Assembly: GCA_002364085.1 (NCBI GenBank)
Contig: DEXK01000013.1
Coordinates: forward strand, 308,908-372,907
Length of the DNA: 64,000 bases
Origin: Balneolaceae bacterium UBA3186
GTDB taxonomy: Bacteria; Bacteroidota; Rhodothermia; Balneolales; Balneolaceae
Direction of reading: 5' to 3'
The notes below the pieces were generated by a model that ran no database searches, was not told the origin of the DNA, and was given only the letters and a program-made list of their open reading frames with translations. Shown piece after piece: positions 1 to 7,235 of this stretch. Position 1 is the first letter of the stretch; each line of letters opens with the position of its first letter. A program made the translations under genes and the position numbers.

Positions 1-66
1 TCAGGGAATCAAGTAGAAGTAAGCAGAAGTGTACCAAAAGGATGTCCTATAAAGCGAAACGAGTAA
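1..66 (+). CDS. Possible 3' end of a gene cut by the window edge
   Basis: The first reading frame is open from base 1 to a TAA at 64-66 and would encode the last 21 residues of a protein beginning outside the window. The third frame is also open, to a TAA at 72-74, so the true frame cannot be chosen from so little sequence. A hairpin with a T-run follows at 95-121, which fits the 3' end of a transcription unit. No family is recognisable. Confidence 0.25.
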   Translation, partial: SGNQVEVSRSVPKGCPIKRNE

Positions 67-83
67 TTCTGTAAAAAAAACCG

Positions 84-91
84 TATTTTTG
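84..91 (+). promoter_or_regulatory. Candidate -7 promoter motif (TAnnTTTG) before queD
   Basis: TATTTTTG matches the TAnnTTTG -7 consensus of Bacteroidota housekeeping promoters. It lies 72 bases before the queD ATG. A hairpin follows almost at once, so a transcript starting here would begin inside that hairpin. The match could be chance in an AT-rich stretch. Confidence 0.3.
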
Positions 92-94
92 TAG

Positions 95-121
95 AGCTCA
101 TTGTAAGGATGAGCTTTTTTT
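95..121 (+). terminator. Rho-independent terminator
   Basis: AGCTCAT at 95-101 pairs with ATGAGCT at 109-115 around a seven-base loop and is followed by a run of T to 121. It sits between the truncated upstream reading frame and queD and most likely ends the upstream transcript. Confidence 0.6.
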
Positions 122-155
122 ATGCCAAATATTTAAAAATAGCTGTTTCAATTAC

Positions 156-545
156 ATGCCAACCTGGACTCTACATACTGAATTTAAATTTGATGCCGCT
201 CACTTCATTGAAGGTTATGACGGAAAATGCGGAAGAATGCACGGGCATTCCTATAAAGTTAAAGTTTCTGCTAAATCCAATAAACTGAACCCATCTGCTT
301 ATTTGAATTCAGATGATATGGTCTGCGATTTTAAAGAACTTAAATGGGCTGCAAAAGATGCGGATAAAGGCGGACTTGATCACGGTTTTCTTAACGATCT
401 GATCGAGGCGAATACCACAGCAGAACGTATTGCAGAGTTTATCCATACAGAAACCACGAAAAGAATTCCGGCAGGAATTGATCTTAAAGTGATCGTATGG
501 GAAACAGACACCTGCTGGGTTGAATACACGGATAAGGACGAGTAG
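156..545 (+). CDS. queD: 6-carboxy-5,6,7,8-tetrahydropterin synthase (QueD)
   Basis: This 129-residue protein is a member of the 6-pyruvoyl-tetrahydropterin synthase family. QueD converts dihydroneopterin triphosphate to 6-carboxytetrahydropterin, the second step toward the 7-deazaguanine precursor of queuosine in tRNA. The zinc ligands are visible as His16 (AAH) and His29/His31 (MHGHSY), with the catalytic Cys25 just before them (GKCGRMHGH). The LDHGFLND segment near residue 75 carries the conserved catalytic Asp-His. The length is normal for the family. The next pathway enzyme, queE, lies 1.2 kb downstream on the same strand, separated only by repeat DNA, so the two may once have been adjacent. 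Translation starts at the only good ATG. Confidence 0.94.
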   Translation: MPTWTLHTEFKFDAAHFIEGYDGKCGRMHGHSYKVKVSAKSNKLNPSAYLNSDDMVCDFKELKWAAKDADKGGLDHGFLNDLIEANTTAERIAEFIHTETTKRIPAGIDLKVIVWETDTCWVEYTDKDE

Positions 546-565
546 TTTTTAAGTCTTCTCAATCT

Positions 566-950
566 AGGGTCATCCTGAACTTGTTTCAGGATCTTTGTGG
601 GGTTTGTTTCTGGTTGTTATACCTAAAACATTGATCAACGTTGTCACAACCTCTATCATCTCAATTTTAATCTGGTTACGATGCTCTGCGTCGGAACGGA
701 CCTCCCCGGCTCCGAAACAAATTCGTGGGTTCTGAGTAGTTCGCCCCTCCTTGGATAAGGAGGGGAATTCCCGAGTTGATTCTAAATTTTATCAACGAGT
801 CCTCCTCCTGTTGTAGGAGGAGACAGAGGAGGTCTTTAACTTTAAAAACTACAAACAAAGTCATTCCTGCGAAGGCAGGAATCTGGATCGTTATCACAAA
901 CATAATCCTCTAAAACTAACCAGATCTCGGGCATACGCCGCGAGATGACC
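566..950. repeat. Composite hairpin repeat block, copy 1
   Basis: This non-coding block is built of separate short hairpins in fixed order: ATCCTGAA/TTCAGGAT (572-592), CCCCTCCTT/AAGGAGGGG (744-765), CTCCTCCT/AGGAGGAG (802-822), ATTCCTGC/GCAGGAAT (863-882) and ATCTCG/CGAGAT (924-946). The same series recurs at 1255-1640, 6768-7148 and 8421-9282, and in part at 26101-26262. The reverse strand yields a conserved 75-codon frame, which is a by-product of the repeat and not a gene. Confidence 0.85.
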
Positions 951-1042
951 CGTTTTATAATTTTTTCTGTAGAACTTCAAAAAATTCATCTGATGTGTAG
1001 CCTGTCTGAAGAATCTTCGTAACAACAGGTCTGAGAAATTAC

Positions 1043-1240
1043 TCACTTACTTTTGTCTTGATACAAAAGTAACAAAAGATCAAGGCGAAGTATTAAAACC
1101 GGGCTCGCTTAATTGACGCTGAATAATTCCAAAGGTCTTCGTTCTTTTAGAGAAAATTTCTACACTCTTCACCTGAAGGAATTATTCCCACTTCGCGGAC
1201 GCTTACAATTCTTGCTCACTAACCGGTTTTAATACTAAGG
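1043..1240. repeat. Large foldable intergenic element
   Basis: A 9-bp hairpin, TTACTTTTG/CAAAAGTAA (1047-1072), precedes a long-range fold. The 14-base arm at 1089-1102 is perfectly complementary to 1223-1236, and inside it GAATAATTCC is complementary to GGAATTATTC. The general design, with outer arms around AATAATTC and an AAAGGTCTTCGTTC stretch, resembles the elements at 11887 and 26293. No coding function is apparent. Confidence 0.6.
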
Positions 1241-1254
1241 CCAATAAAAGTATA

Positions 1255-1640
1255 ACCGTCATCCTGAACTTGTTTCAGGATCTTCGTAGGGCTTATTTCT
1301 GGTTGTTATATCTACACCCCCGATCAACGCTGTTACAACCTCTATCACCTCGATTTTAATCTGGTTCCGATGCTCTGCGTCGGAACGGACCTCCCCGGCT
1401 CCGAAATAAATTCGTGGGTTCTGAGTAGTTCGCCCCTCCTTGGGTAAGGAGGGGAATTTTCGAATTGATTCTGGTTTTTATCAACGAGTCCTCCTCCTGT
1501 TGTAGGAGGAGACAGAGGAGGTCTTTAACTTTAATAACTACAAACAAAGTCATTCCTGCGTAGGCAGGAATCTGGATCGTCATCAAAGGGAATGATCTTC
1601 AAAAAAGATCCAGATCTCGGGCATACGCCGCGAGATGACT
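1255..1640. repeat. Composite hairpin repeat block, copy 2
   Basis: This is a near-identical direct repeat of 566-950, displaced by 689-690 bases. It has the same five hairpins in the same order (for example the CCCCTCCTT/AAGGAGGGG arm starts at 1433 and ATCTCG at 1614). Differences are single-base changes such as GGAT to GGGT in the loop. It is non-coding. Confidence 0.85.
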
Positions 1641-1736
1641 TGAACAAGTCCCATCCTTTGGTTTCTTCTGGTTAGTATTAGCCGTATTTTGTGAGATCAA
1701 TAAAATTCCGTTTTTATAAACAGTTCCTCCAATACT

Positions 1737-2381
1737 ATGATCAAGCAACCGGTTGCTTTAATGAACGATGAAAAAGAGATACTCGACGTCGAATATCCGA
1801 TCGTGGAGCATTTTTATACGATACAGGGAGAAGGTGCGCATTCGGGAAGAGCTTCCTATTTCATTAGAACGGCGGGTTGTGACGTAAACTGCTGGTGGTG
1901 CGATGTTAAAGAAAGTTGGGAAGAAGAAGGTCACCCGGTGATGAAAGTTTCTGAGTTGGTGGAAGTGGTAAAAGAAAGCGGGGCTCCGTTTGTAGTGATC
2001 ACCGGTGGGGAACCATTGATGCACGATCTGTTTCCGCTTACAAAAGCATTGCACTCGCTTGGTGTTCAGATCCATATTGAAACTAGTGGCTCATCTCCAT
2101 TATCGGGAGAATTAGACTGGATCACACTTTCGCCAAAGAGATTTAAAAAACCCACCGAAGAGATCTTTGAATTTGTGGACGAACTGAAAGTAGTGGTACT
2201 GACCAACAAAGATCTCGCTTGGGCAGAAGAAAACGCGGCTAAATGTCCCGAAGGAACGACTTTATTATTACAACCGGAATGGGACACTCCAAAATCCATT
2301 CCGCTTATTGTGGATTATGTGAAAGAACATCCTGAGTGGGGAATCAGCCTGCAGACGCACAAGTTTTTGAAGGTTCCGTAA
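1737..2381 (+). CDS. queE: 7-carboxy-7-deazaguanine synthase (QueE), radical SAM
   Basis: QueE rearranges 6-carboxytetrahydropterin to 7-carboxy-7-deazaguanine using S-adenosylmethionine and a 4Fe-4S cluster. The cluster motif is C48-x3-C52-x2-C55 (GCDVNCWWCDVK), and the SAM-contacting TGGEP motif lies near residue 81. The substrate-binding YTIQGEG segment is at residues 27-33. The length of 214 residues is normal for the Bacteroidota-type enzyme. Codon 9 (base 1761) is an alternative ATG, and neither start has an obvious ribosome-binding site. The stop codon overlaps the start of the following SDR gene (TAATG), so the two are translationally coupled. With queD upstream it supplies the queuosine precursor pathway. 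Confidence 0.94.
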   Translation: MIKQPVALMNDEKEILDVEYPIVEHFYTIQGEGAHSGRASYFIRTAGCDVNCWWCDVKESWEEEGHPVMKVSELVEVVKESGAPFVVITGGEPLMHDLFPLTKALHSLGVQIHIETSGSSPLSGELDWITLSPKRFKKPTEEIFEFVDELKVVVLTNKDLAWAEENAAKCPEGTTLLLQPEWDTPKSIPLIVDYVKEHPEWGISLQTHKFLKVP

Positions 2382-3094
2382 TGAGTTTCAAAAAATCATC
2401 TGTTTTGATAACAGGAGGGAGCAAAGGAATCGGTCTTTCCATAGCAAAGATGTTCGCTGAAAAGACCAGTCATCCTTTAGTGCTGATTGCACGCAACACT
2501 TCTGATCTGGAAAAAGCTAAACAACAATGTCTGGATTGGGGCGCACCAAAAGTAGAAACCATTTCTGCAGACCTGACCTCAGAAGAAGAAATTGCCGCTA
2601 TTGATTTCAGATCTTTGAAGCCGGGAATTTTAGTAAACAATGCCGGCGTATTTTTATTTAAGCAGTTATCAAATACAACCGCCGAAGAATTTGACCGACA
2701 GTACCGACTCAATACATTTTCCACCTTCAATATCACAAAACAAGTGCTTCCGGTATTGAAAGAACAGGAGCGAGGCTTGATCGTGAATATTTGCTCACAG
2801 GCTTCCAAAAAAGGCTATGGAGACAGTGGCGCATACACGATGAGCAAACATGCGCTTTTGGGGTACACGCGTTCTCTGCGGAAAGAATTAGCTAAAACCA
2901 ATATTGCCGTTACGGCTGTTAACCTCGGACAAACTTACTCCACTTCCTGGGAAGATGTGGATATTGAAACTGACAAGCTGATCGATCCGGAAGATGTGGG
3001 AAGAATGATCGTTTCCCTTTCTGAACTCAGCCCCAGAAGCGTGGTGGAAGAAATCGATATTATGCCACAGGGTGGAGAAGTAAAGCCGATGTAG
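2381..3094 (+). CDS. Short-chain dehydrogenase/reductase (SDR)
   Basis: A 237-residue classical SDR. The cofactor motif TGGSKGIG lies at the N-terminus, followed by NNAG, and the active site has a Ser in NICSQAS and the YTMSK (Tyr-x3-Lys) pair. The start was placed at the ATG that overlaps the queE stop by one base. A longer open frame extends upstream but lies inside queE. The overall sequence resembles 3-oxoacyl/sepiapterin-type reductases, and its position behind queE invites a pterin substrate, but that is inference. Its last 50 bases are duplicated at 3687-3736 on the far side of the toxin-antitoxin genes. Confidence 0.85.
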   Translation: MSFKKSSVLITGGSKGIGLSIAKMFAEKTSHPLVLIARNTSDLEKAKQQCLDWGAPKVETISADLTSEEEIAAIDFRSLKPGILVNNAGVFLFKQLSNTTAEEFDRQYRLNTFSTFNITKQVLPVLKEQERGLIVNICSQASKKGYGDSGAYTMSKHALLGYTRSLRKELAKTNIAVTAVNLGQTYSTSWEDVDIETDKLIDPEDVGRMIVSLSELSPRSVVEEIDIMPQGGEVKPM

Positions 3095-3098
3095 GCTT
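3049..3098 (+). repeat. Direct repeat flanking parDE, copy 1 (SDR 3' end)
   Basis: These 50 bases, covering the last 15 codons and stop of the SDR gene, recur at 3687-3736 with one mismatch (3073 versus 3711). The pair brackets the toxin-antitoxin module exactly. Confidence 0.9.
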
Positions 3099-3115
3099 TT
3101 ATTTATTGAATCGGC

Positions 3116-3403
3116 TTACAAAATGTTTGACAAATCCTGCTTTCCAATAACTGCCATTATTTCTACTCTCTCATTATTAATTTTGAAATAAATACTATCC
3201 GAAACGCAAACACATCGTCGGTATCCTGATTTGATATAATCAACGGATTCAAAAGAGAATGGTCTTTCAGAAATATTATCAAAGCAATCAAATAGAGCTT
3301 TAAAATAGAGATCGGCTTGTTGTACACCGAACTGTTTGATACCGTACTGATGAATTCTTATTAAATCTATTTTAGCTTCATTGCTTAACCGATAATCAGC
3401 CAT
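3116..3403 (-). CDS. parE: ParE/RelE-family toxin
   Basis: This 95-residue protein belongs to the ParE branch of the RelE/ParE toxin superfamily. Visible features are the N-terminal YRLSNEAKIDLIRI helix, the FDNISERPF segment, and the strand ending YRRCVCVSDSIYFKI, followed by VEIMAVIGKQD, the usual C-terminal strand. ParE toxins poison DNA gyrase, but the target of this one cannot be read from the sequence. The gene overlaps the antitoxin gene by eight bases and is co-transcribed behind it. The module is bracketed by a 50-base direct repeat of the SDR gene end, a sign of insertion. Confidence 0.88.
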   Translation of the reverse strand: MADYRLSNEAKIDLIRIHQYGIKQFGVQQADLYFKALFDCFDNISERPFSFESVDYIKSGYRRCVCVSDSIYFKINNERVEIMAVIGKQDLSNIL

Positions 3404-3638
3404 TTTTCAGCTGAGATTTTGATTGGTTTAGTATCTCTTCTTTAGTGTCGGTGGTAAAACCACTTTTTTCAGCTCTTTCGAGTTTTGCTCTGATCCAGTT
3501 TATCTCAGCGTTCTGATTTCTTGCCTGCCGCACTAGATCGTTAACTAATTCACTTTTACTGGAATATTCTTCGTTCTCAACCTGAGATTTCAACCATTCA
3601 TCATTTGGTCTTGTAAATGTAATGCTCTGACGTGCCAT
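3396..3638 (-). CDS. parD: ParD-type antitoxin
   Basis: An 80-residue ribbon-helix-helix antitoxin. The N-terminal MARQSITFTRPNDEWLK forms the beta strand and first helix of the DNA-binding fold, and YSSKSELVNDLVRQA is the second helix typical of ParD/CopG proteins. The charged C-terminal half would wrap around and neutralise ParE. It is first in the operon and overlaps parE by eight bases. By analogy with the family it should repress its own promoter, which would lie in 3639-3690. Confidence 0.88.
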   Translation of the reverse strand: MARQSITFTRPNDEWLKSQVENEEYSSKSELVNDLVRQARNQNAEINWIRAKLERAEKSGFTTDTKEEILNQSKSQLKNG

Positions 3639-3686
3639 GTTTTTGATGCAAAATTACACCAATACTGTATCTGAAGCAAATGTTGC

Positions 3687-3736
3687 AGAAATCGATATTA
3701 TGCCACAGGGCGGAGAAGTAAAGCCGATGTAGGCTT
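3687..3736 (+). repeat. Direct repeat flanking parDE, copy 2
   Basis: This copy of the SDR gene end has 49 of 50 bases matching 3049-3098. Read in frame, the upstream bases 3660-3686 still encode a plausible SDR-like tail (TVSEANVAEIDIMP) that differs from the local SDR gene. That suggests the fragment came from a diverged homologue and is not a simple local copy. Its end abuts the stop codon of the crotonase gene. Confidence 0.9.
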
Positions 3737-4548
3737 CAATCCTTAAAATCAGGTTTCCGCTTTTCCTTCATGGCTTCAAATACTTCAGCCATGTCATCAG
3801 AGAATAACTTCGTGGAATTCCACTCCGCAATATATTCAAGACCTTCTTCAACGGAATGATCTCTTGAATGCCGTAATACGTTTTTAGTGCCCCGAATGGA
3901 AATTGGTGATTTTTCCGCAATAGTTGCGGCAATTTTCATAACACCTTCCTGCAATAATTCTTCCGTATCAAAACATTCATTTACTAAATGGATTTCTTTG
4001 GCTTCGGGACCGAATACATTCTTTCCGGTGTAGGCCATTTCCGCTACGATGGAAGGGGAGATGATCTTTGGTAAGCGTTGAAGCGTTCCCAGATCGGCAA
4101 CCATAGCCAGATCAATTTCTTTGATGCAGAAATAAGCGTCTTTAGTGCAATATCTCAGATCACATGCAGCAACTATATCTACTCCACCGCCGATACATCC
4201 GTTGTGGACGGCAGCGATCACCGGTTTGGAACATTTTTCTATGGAGGTAACTGCCTGCTGAAGGGTTAGAATGAATTCTTTGGCTTTCTCACTTCGTTGG
4301 TCTTGATCGGAAATGGTTCGCAATTGATCGATCGACATTAACAACTCCAGATCTATTCCGACACAGAAGTGCTTTCCTTCTCCGGAGAGAATGATCACTC
4401 TCACTTCAGCGGTTTCTGACAGCATTTCAAAGATGGATCGCATCTCAAGCCAGGCGTCCATGTTAAGCGCGTTCGACTTTTCCGGCCGGTTGAAAGCAAC
4501 CCGCGCTATTTTATGTTCTATATCAACGTTGAATTGATCGTATTCCAT
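3736..4548 (-). CDS. Crotonase family, delta(3,5)-delta(2,4)-dienoyl-CoA isomerase-like
   Basis: A 270-residue enoyl-CoA hydratase/isomerase superfamily protein. The oxyanion-hole glycines are in GKHFCVGID and GCIGGGVD. Three acidic residues that define mammalian ECH1 dienoyl-CoA isomerase (Asp176, Glu196, Asp204) are present with identical spacing as Asp124 (GGGVD), Glu144 (IKEID) and Asp152 (VADLGTLQRLP). The C-terminal half (SRDHSVEEGLEYIAEWN) also matches that subgroup. It would isomerise 3,5-dienoyl-CoA in the oxidation of unsaturated fatty acids. The start was placed at the ATG at 4548. A longer frame would begin with TTG and adds 19 residues with no family match. Confidence 0.82.
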   Translation of the reverse strand: MEYDQFNVDIEHKIARVAFNRPEKSNALNMDAWLEMRSIFEMLSETAEVRVIILSGEGKHFCVGIDLELLMSIDQLRTISDQDQRSEKAKEFILTLQQAVTSIEKCSKPVIAAVHNGCIGGGVDIVAACDLRYCTKDAYFCIKEIDLAMVADLGTLQRLPKIISPSIVAEMAYTGKNVFGPEAKEIHLVNECFDTEELLQEGVMKIAATIAEKSPISIRGTKNVLRHSRDHSVEEGLEYIAEWNSTKLFSDDMAEVFEAMKEKRKPDFKD

Positions 4549-4640
4549 TGCAATGGATTTGGTGGATGACTGAGGCTTTCGTAACTGTAATTCTGAAATC
4601 AACAATTTGCTGAAGACTTCAGGCGACAGAGAGGCTTACT

Positions 4641-5723
4641 TTAGTTGGAAATTTTATTTTCTAGCAGTTTTATTTTATTCTCAAGCTTTCTAATCTCTTG
4701 AACATCTGTTTTTAAATCAGCTAACTCCTTTCTTACGGGGTTATCAATTTGTTCTCCTTCTTCATTGATTTCTGGTACTTGATCTTCTGGTTCGATAAAA
4801 TCAACAGCTCCACCTTTTTGTGTGAAATCAATAAGTTTTGTGATAGCTTTCTTAAGAGCAGTAATTTTGTCACCATCACTATCAATATCTAGTTTTAGTT
4901 TTTCAATTGTTGTTTCAAGTATAGATTGAATTCCATTTTTTTTAACTGATTCAGCTTCTTTCTTAAGCTCTTTTTCTATCGTTCTATTTTCAAGTTTTAG
5001 CTTTTTAAGATTTTCTATTTCTTTTAAAATATTTATCACTTTTTCAGCGACTTTGAGCCCTGCCAACAGAATTGTACTCACGGAAGTAGCAATTCCAGCT
5101 AAAACTGCCATCTCGATTATCAAAGATCCTTTTTGTGCTCCAATGATTTTAAAATCCTCTGGACTTCTGTTTTGAGCCATTGATATTCCTCTTGCAATGT
5201 CATACCAGTTTGCAGATAATTTCTTGAAATCTGTAACATCACTAATCGAAGAATCTTCCTGAAAATATACTCTCATCATCACTGAGTCTTCGAGAATTTC
5301 CCGGTCATCTTCTAATGAAAAGGATTTGTTTAAAGTGCTGTGGATTTCTGTTAAAATTGAATGAGCTTGAGCAACTTTGCTAGAAAATTCACCAATTTTT
5401 TGGGCAGCAGTTGCGATATCAAGATTATTTACAAATAGAATAGCTTCAATCTCTGAAACTCCTTCTTCAGAAATTTTATCAATAATATCTAGCTGTTTAA
5501 GAAATGCGATTTGTTCAAGGGTCAAAGAATTAAGATTAACAGACCTTAGAGCTGTGAATAATTCCTCTTTCTCTTGTTCGAATGGTTGGCTTGGTTTATT
5601 ATTACTTTGCTGAGCATTCTGATTCAGCTTGTTATACAAATTCTTATAGTTGTTAGGAATTCTAGCATTTACAATATTGGTATTAAACCATTTTGCTAAC
5701 CTTATTAGTTCGTATATCTGCAT
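4641..5723 (-). CDS. Unknown coiled-coil protein with a hydrophobic segment
   Basis: This 360-residue protein is not recognised. It begins with a mostly helical, Asn/Gln-rich region, then an acidic middle (RVYFQEDSSISDVTDF). A hydrophobic stretch of about 25 residues near position 205-235 (IEMAVLAGIATSVSTILLAG) could be a membrane or pore-like helix. It is followed directly by long charged heptad-like helices rich in Lys, Glu and Leu, an acidic linker, and a final coiled coil. No catalytic motif is visible. It is AT-rich, has no operon partner, and stands between a metabolic gene and a 330-base empty region, which suggests recent acquisition. A membrane-associated oligomer is possible. Function is not assigned. 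Confidence 0.75.
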   Translation of the reverse strand: MQIYELIRLAKWFNTNIVNARIPNNYKNLYNKLNQNAQQSNNKPSQPFEQEKEELFTALRSVNLNSLTLEQIAFLKQLDIIDKISEEGVSEIEAILFVNNLDIATAAQKIGEFSSKVAQAHSILTEIHSTLNKSFSLEDDREILEDSVMMRVYFQEDSSISDVTDFKKLSANWYDIARGISMAQNRSPEDFKIIGAQKGSLIIEMAVLAGIATSVSTILLAGLKVAEKVINILKEIENLKKLKLENRTIEKELKKEAESVKKNGIQSILETTIEKLKLDIDSDGDKITALKKAITKLIDFTQKGGAVDFIEPEDQVPEINEEGEQIDNPVRKELADLKTDVQEIRKLENKIKLLENKISN

Positions 5724-6052
5724 TTTTAATTAATTGAGTCTTATCAATAGAATTTAAACGAATGTTATTCGATTAACCTATTTCAAATTTATGTTTACCT
5801 TACTTAATCATAAAATAATTTCGATAAAGTGAGCAATTCCAGCAAGTAAAGCAAAAACTTATTATTTGGGTATTTCCGGTTGGTTGTTCAGGGGATTTGT
5901 AATTTCGGAATGGGTTCATTCGTCATAAAACCAATCGGGGCGGATTACGATCTGTCCGTACGGAATTTGGGGTTTTAATTCGCCATTCTAAATACGGTTA
6001 GACATTTCGTGTACAAAATTCGGTTTACCAATTTGGTCGGGCTTGATCCGGT
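5724..6052. other. Gene-free stretch
   Basis: These 329 bases upstream of the coiled-coil gene and downstream of the ydeI-like gene have no open frame of note and no repeat shared with the rest of the window. The first 100 bases are very AT-rich and probably hold the promoter of the coiled-coil gene. Confidence 0.5.
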
Positions 6053-6634
6053 TCAGCGATCGTTCAGTCCTTTGCCTTCAAGGATGTCGGGGATGCATTT
6101 TTCAACTCTTGAAGTTCGGGTTTTGGATTGTTTGGCTCCTGAGAAGTGGAGGAGATAGCCTCTTTGTCGGCCGGGAGTTAGTGATTCAAAAGCTTCTTTC
6201 AGTTCAGGGATGGCATCCAGCTTTTCCCGGAATTCTTCTGCCATTTCAAAGTCAGAAGTCTTTTTCATCGGTACTTCCAGTCCTGCTTTTTCAACTTCAA
6301 CCGCTTCAAAGATATAAGACCGTATGACCGCCATCATATCGTTTATTTGTTCCACATCGGTGAAGCGAATTTGTCGTGCCGACTGTACATTTTTGGTCTG
6401 CTGTACTAAAATGTCTTCTGCATCTTTCAGCAACACTCCTTTAAGGAATAATAGCGCGCAATAGTCTTTGAATCCGTGTATCAACACCACATTGTTCCCG
6501 TTTACGGTGTAGCATGGTTTGCCCCACTTTAATTCTTCGGTCAGTCCGCAATCCAGAATAATGGTTCTCAATAATTCATATTCGTCCTGCCATTTACTGT
6601 TTTTATTAAAAAAGAAATCAACCTTGGGATTCAT
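6053..6634 (-). CDS. YdeI/OmdA family protein (DUF1801 plus OmdA)
   Basis: A 193-residue protein with two recognisable parts. The N-terminal DUF1801-type fold includes ELKWGKPCYTVNGNNVVLI and FKDYCALLFLKGV. The C-terminal OmdA segment includes SLTPGRQRGYLLHFSGAKQS and ends EKCIPDILEGKGLND. Members of this family are annotated as bacteriocin-protection or stress proteins, but the biochemistry is poorly known. The gene is monocistronic, with a clear ATG start. Repeat DNA follows upstream. Assignment to the family is firm and the role is not. Confidence 0.85.
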   Translation of the reverse strand: MNPKVDFFFNKNSKWQDEYELLRTIILDCGLTEELKWGKPCYTVNGNNVVLIHGFKDYCALLFLKGVLLKDAEDILVQQTKNVQSARQIRFTDVEQINDMMAVIRSYIFEAVEVEKAGLEVPMKKTSDFEMAEEFREKLDAIPELKEAFESLTPGRQRGYLLHFSGAKQSKTRTSRVEKCIPDILEGKGLNDR

Positions 6635-6767
6635 GGTGTACAGTTACTGATTTAGCATTGGGATTTTTCGTTCCACGGGTCTGAGAACCTGATGTATAGT
6701 AAAAATAATCGTCGATCTTTCGAAACAGAAGTGTTTTTAACAACGGGGTCTTTTCGAATCTCAAACA

Positions 6768-7148
6768 AGGTCATTCCTGCGAAGGCAGGAATCTGGATCG
6801 TTATCACAGTCGTAATCCTCTAAAACTATCCGGATCTCGGGCATACGCCGCGAGATGACGTCCTTTTTTATTTTGGTTGTTGAGCAAGAAACGGACCTCC
6901 CCAATTCCGAAACAAATTTTTGGGTTCTGAGTAGTTCGCCCCTCCTTGGATAAGGAGGGGAATTCCCGAGTTGATTCTAATTTTTTTCAGCGAGTCCTCC
7001 TCCTGTTGCAGGAGGAGACAGAGGAGGTCTTCGACTTTTGAAACCTCAAACAAGGTCATTCCTGAGAAGGCAGGAATCTTCTGGATTGTTATCACAAGCA
7101 TAATCCTCTAAAACTATCTAGATCTCGGGCATACGCCGCGAGATGACC
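6768..7148. repeat. Composite hairpin repeat block, copy 3 (rearranged)
   Basis: This block carries the ATTCCTGC/GCAGGAAT and ATCTCG/CGAGAT hairpins first (ATCTCG at 6834), then the CCCCTCCTT/AAGGAGGGG (6939), CTCCTCCT-type, ATTCCTG and ATCTCG (7122) hairpins in the usual order. It lacks the leading ATCCTGAA hairpin. The doubled tail suggests a partial tandem duplication. No gene is present between 6635 and 7235. Confidence 0.82.
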
Positions 7149-7235
7149 TATCTGGGGTTTTGGAAATATAAAAGCAGTCTGCGGATGGACATCTACCTTT
7201 GAAAATTTAATACCCGCTTCCTCATTAGCTCATAA

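Noticed and set aside
1..155. preQ1 riboswitch before queD
   Set aside because: No pseudoknot-forming preQ1 aptamer pattern was found, and the only structure is a plain hairpin with a T-run.
676..1586. Conserved reverse-strand frames of about 76 codons (676-903 and 1356-1586, also 6868-7101, 8923-9153 and 26091-26282)
   Set aside because: They lie wholly inside the hairpin repeat blocks, differ in frame breaks between copies, and their peptides (such as IPAFAGMT and QGGANYSEP) merely translate the palindromes. Conservation is of the DNA, not the protein.
3646..3732. Short frame ending in the second copy of the SDR tail
   Set aside because: It encodes only about 28 residues, mostly the duplicated tail, with no cofactor domain. 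It is a gene fragment and not a working gene.
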